DNA of 64,000 nucleotides from Hydrogenothermaceae bacterium (GTDB taxonomy: Bacteria > Aquificota > Aquificia > Aquificales > Hydrogenothermaceae), in contig JAOABH010000003.1 in the NCBI GenBank assembly GCA_026418455.1, forward strand, positions 186,001 through 250,000, written 5' to 3'. A program made the position numbers and the translations under genes. Below the pieces are notes generated by a model, which searched no databases, was not told the DNA's origin, and was given only the letters and a program-made list of their open reading frames with translations. This document shows, piece after piece, positions 63,140-64,000 of the stretch; the stretch's first letter is position 1, and the number at the start of each line of letters is the position of its first letter.

Positions 63140-64000
63140 ATGAAATTTGTAGTTTTATTTATATTGTTCCTATTTGCTAATATATACAGTCAAGAGATAA
63201 ATCTTACAAAAGATATAGAAAACAAACTTAATTTAAAAACATTAAAAGTTAAAAATATCCAAGAAGTTCAGACTAAGATATATCCAGCAAAAGTAGTTGA
63301 CAATCCAACTTTAAGTTTTGAAGTATCTTCACCTGTTGATGGAATAGTTGAAAAGGTGTTTGTAAAACAAGGGGATATAGTTAAGAAAGGTAGTATGCTG
63401 CTGAAAGTTTACTCACCTCAGATAGCAAATATCCAGTCAAATATTCAGATGACAAAAGTAAGATTAAAAACAGCTGAAGATGTTTTACAAAGGGAAGAAA
63501 TGCTATACAAAGAGGAAGTTATTCCTTATAGCAGATTTTACAGTGCAAAAATAGAGTATGAAAAAATAAAGGGAGAGTTAGATGCTTTAGTTAAAGCTTT
63601 AAAGTCTTACGGGGAGATTGAAGGAAACTCAATAATATTAAGAAGTAAAATAGATGGTTTTGTGGCAGAGTCCAAAGCTATAAATGGTATGCCTGTACCT
63701 GTTGGAGATAGTATTATGAAAATTCATTCTTACAGAGTTGTATGGGTTGAAGCTATGGTTCCTTTTGAAGACACAAAATTTATAAAGATAGGACAAAAAG
63801 CTAAAGTTATAAATCCTGAAGGTGAAAAAGTAGAAGGTAAAATAACTTTGATTAATCATGAGTTAGACCCTAAGACTTCAAGAAATTCAGTAAGAGTTGA
63901 AGTGTATGAACCAGGAGAAGTTGTCAAACCTAATATGTTTGTAAATGTAGAAATCCCCATTTATTCACAGAAAGGTCTATTTATACCTTATCAAGCAGTC
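63140..64000 (+). CDS. RND efflux periplasmic adaptor subunit (CusB-like), 3' partial
   Basis: Not in the ORF track (no stop in window): ATG 63140 after ggaggt; signal peptide; SPVDGIVEKVFVKQGDIVKKGSMLLKVYSPQI lipoyl-like hairpin. Confidence 0.9.
   Translation, partial: MKFVVLFILFLFANIYSQEINLTKDIENKLNLKTLKVKNIQEVQTKIYPAKVVDNPTLSFEVSSPVDGIVEKVFVKQGDIVKKGSMLLKVYSPQIANIQSNIQMTKVRLKTAEDVLQREEMLYKEEVIPYSRFYSAKIEYEKIKGELDALVKALKSYGEIEGNSIILRSKIDGFVAESKAINGMPVPVGDSIMKIHSYRVVWVEAMVPFEDTKFIKIGQKAKVINPEGEKVEGKITLINHELDPKTSRNSVRVEVYEPGEVVKPNMFVNVEIPIYSQKGLFIPYQAV

Overview
This is a gene-dense, low-GC bacterial chromosomal window of about 75 protein genes in short, tightly overlapping operons. Both ends cut through a gene. 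I saw no rRNA, CRISPR array, prophage or transposase, and I could not confirm any tRNA by eye. The gene content suggests a thermophilic chemolithoautotroph of the Aquificae (Sulfurihydrogenibium-like; inference only): reverse gyrase, fused NuoCD, SdhA/SdhB/SdhE-type (CCG-domain) succinate dehydrogenase/fumarate reductase, SbtA/SbtB bicarbonate uptake, B12-dependent RNR, an ars operon and a mod operon. Main points for follow-up: (1) a three-gene MNT/HEPN toxin-antitoxin-like cassette with an extra tandem HepT-like protein that has lost the RNase motif in both halves; (2) a decayed vapBC whose toxin has an internal deletion, with the retained tail carrying the uvrB ribosome-binding site; (3) a KaiC-like ATPase and partner HTH protein divergent from reverse gyrase; (4) a MidA/NDUFAF7-family methyltransferase overlapping nuoI downstream of nuoCD; (5) class II RNR overlapping the cobalamin adenosyltransferase gene; (6) two 22-nt inverted repeats 31 bp apart before an ars operon led by a novel Cys-rich small protein; (7) a MoaD-like sulfur carrier ending GGRG next to NIL and thrC genes, plus an unannotated 25-codon ORF; (8) a CDF transporter with a NifX-like C-terminal domain.
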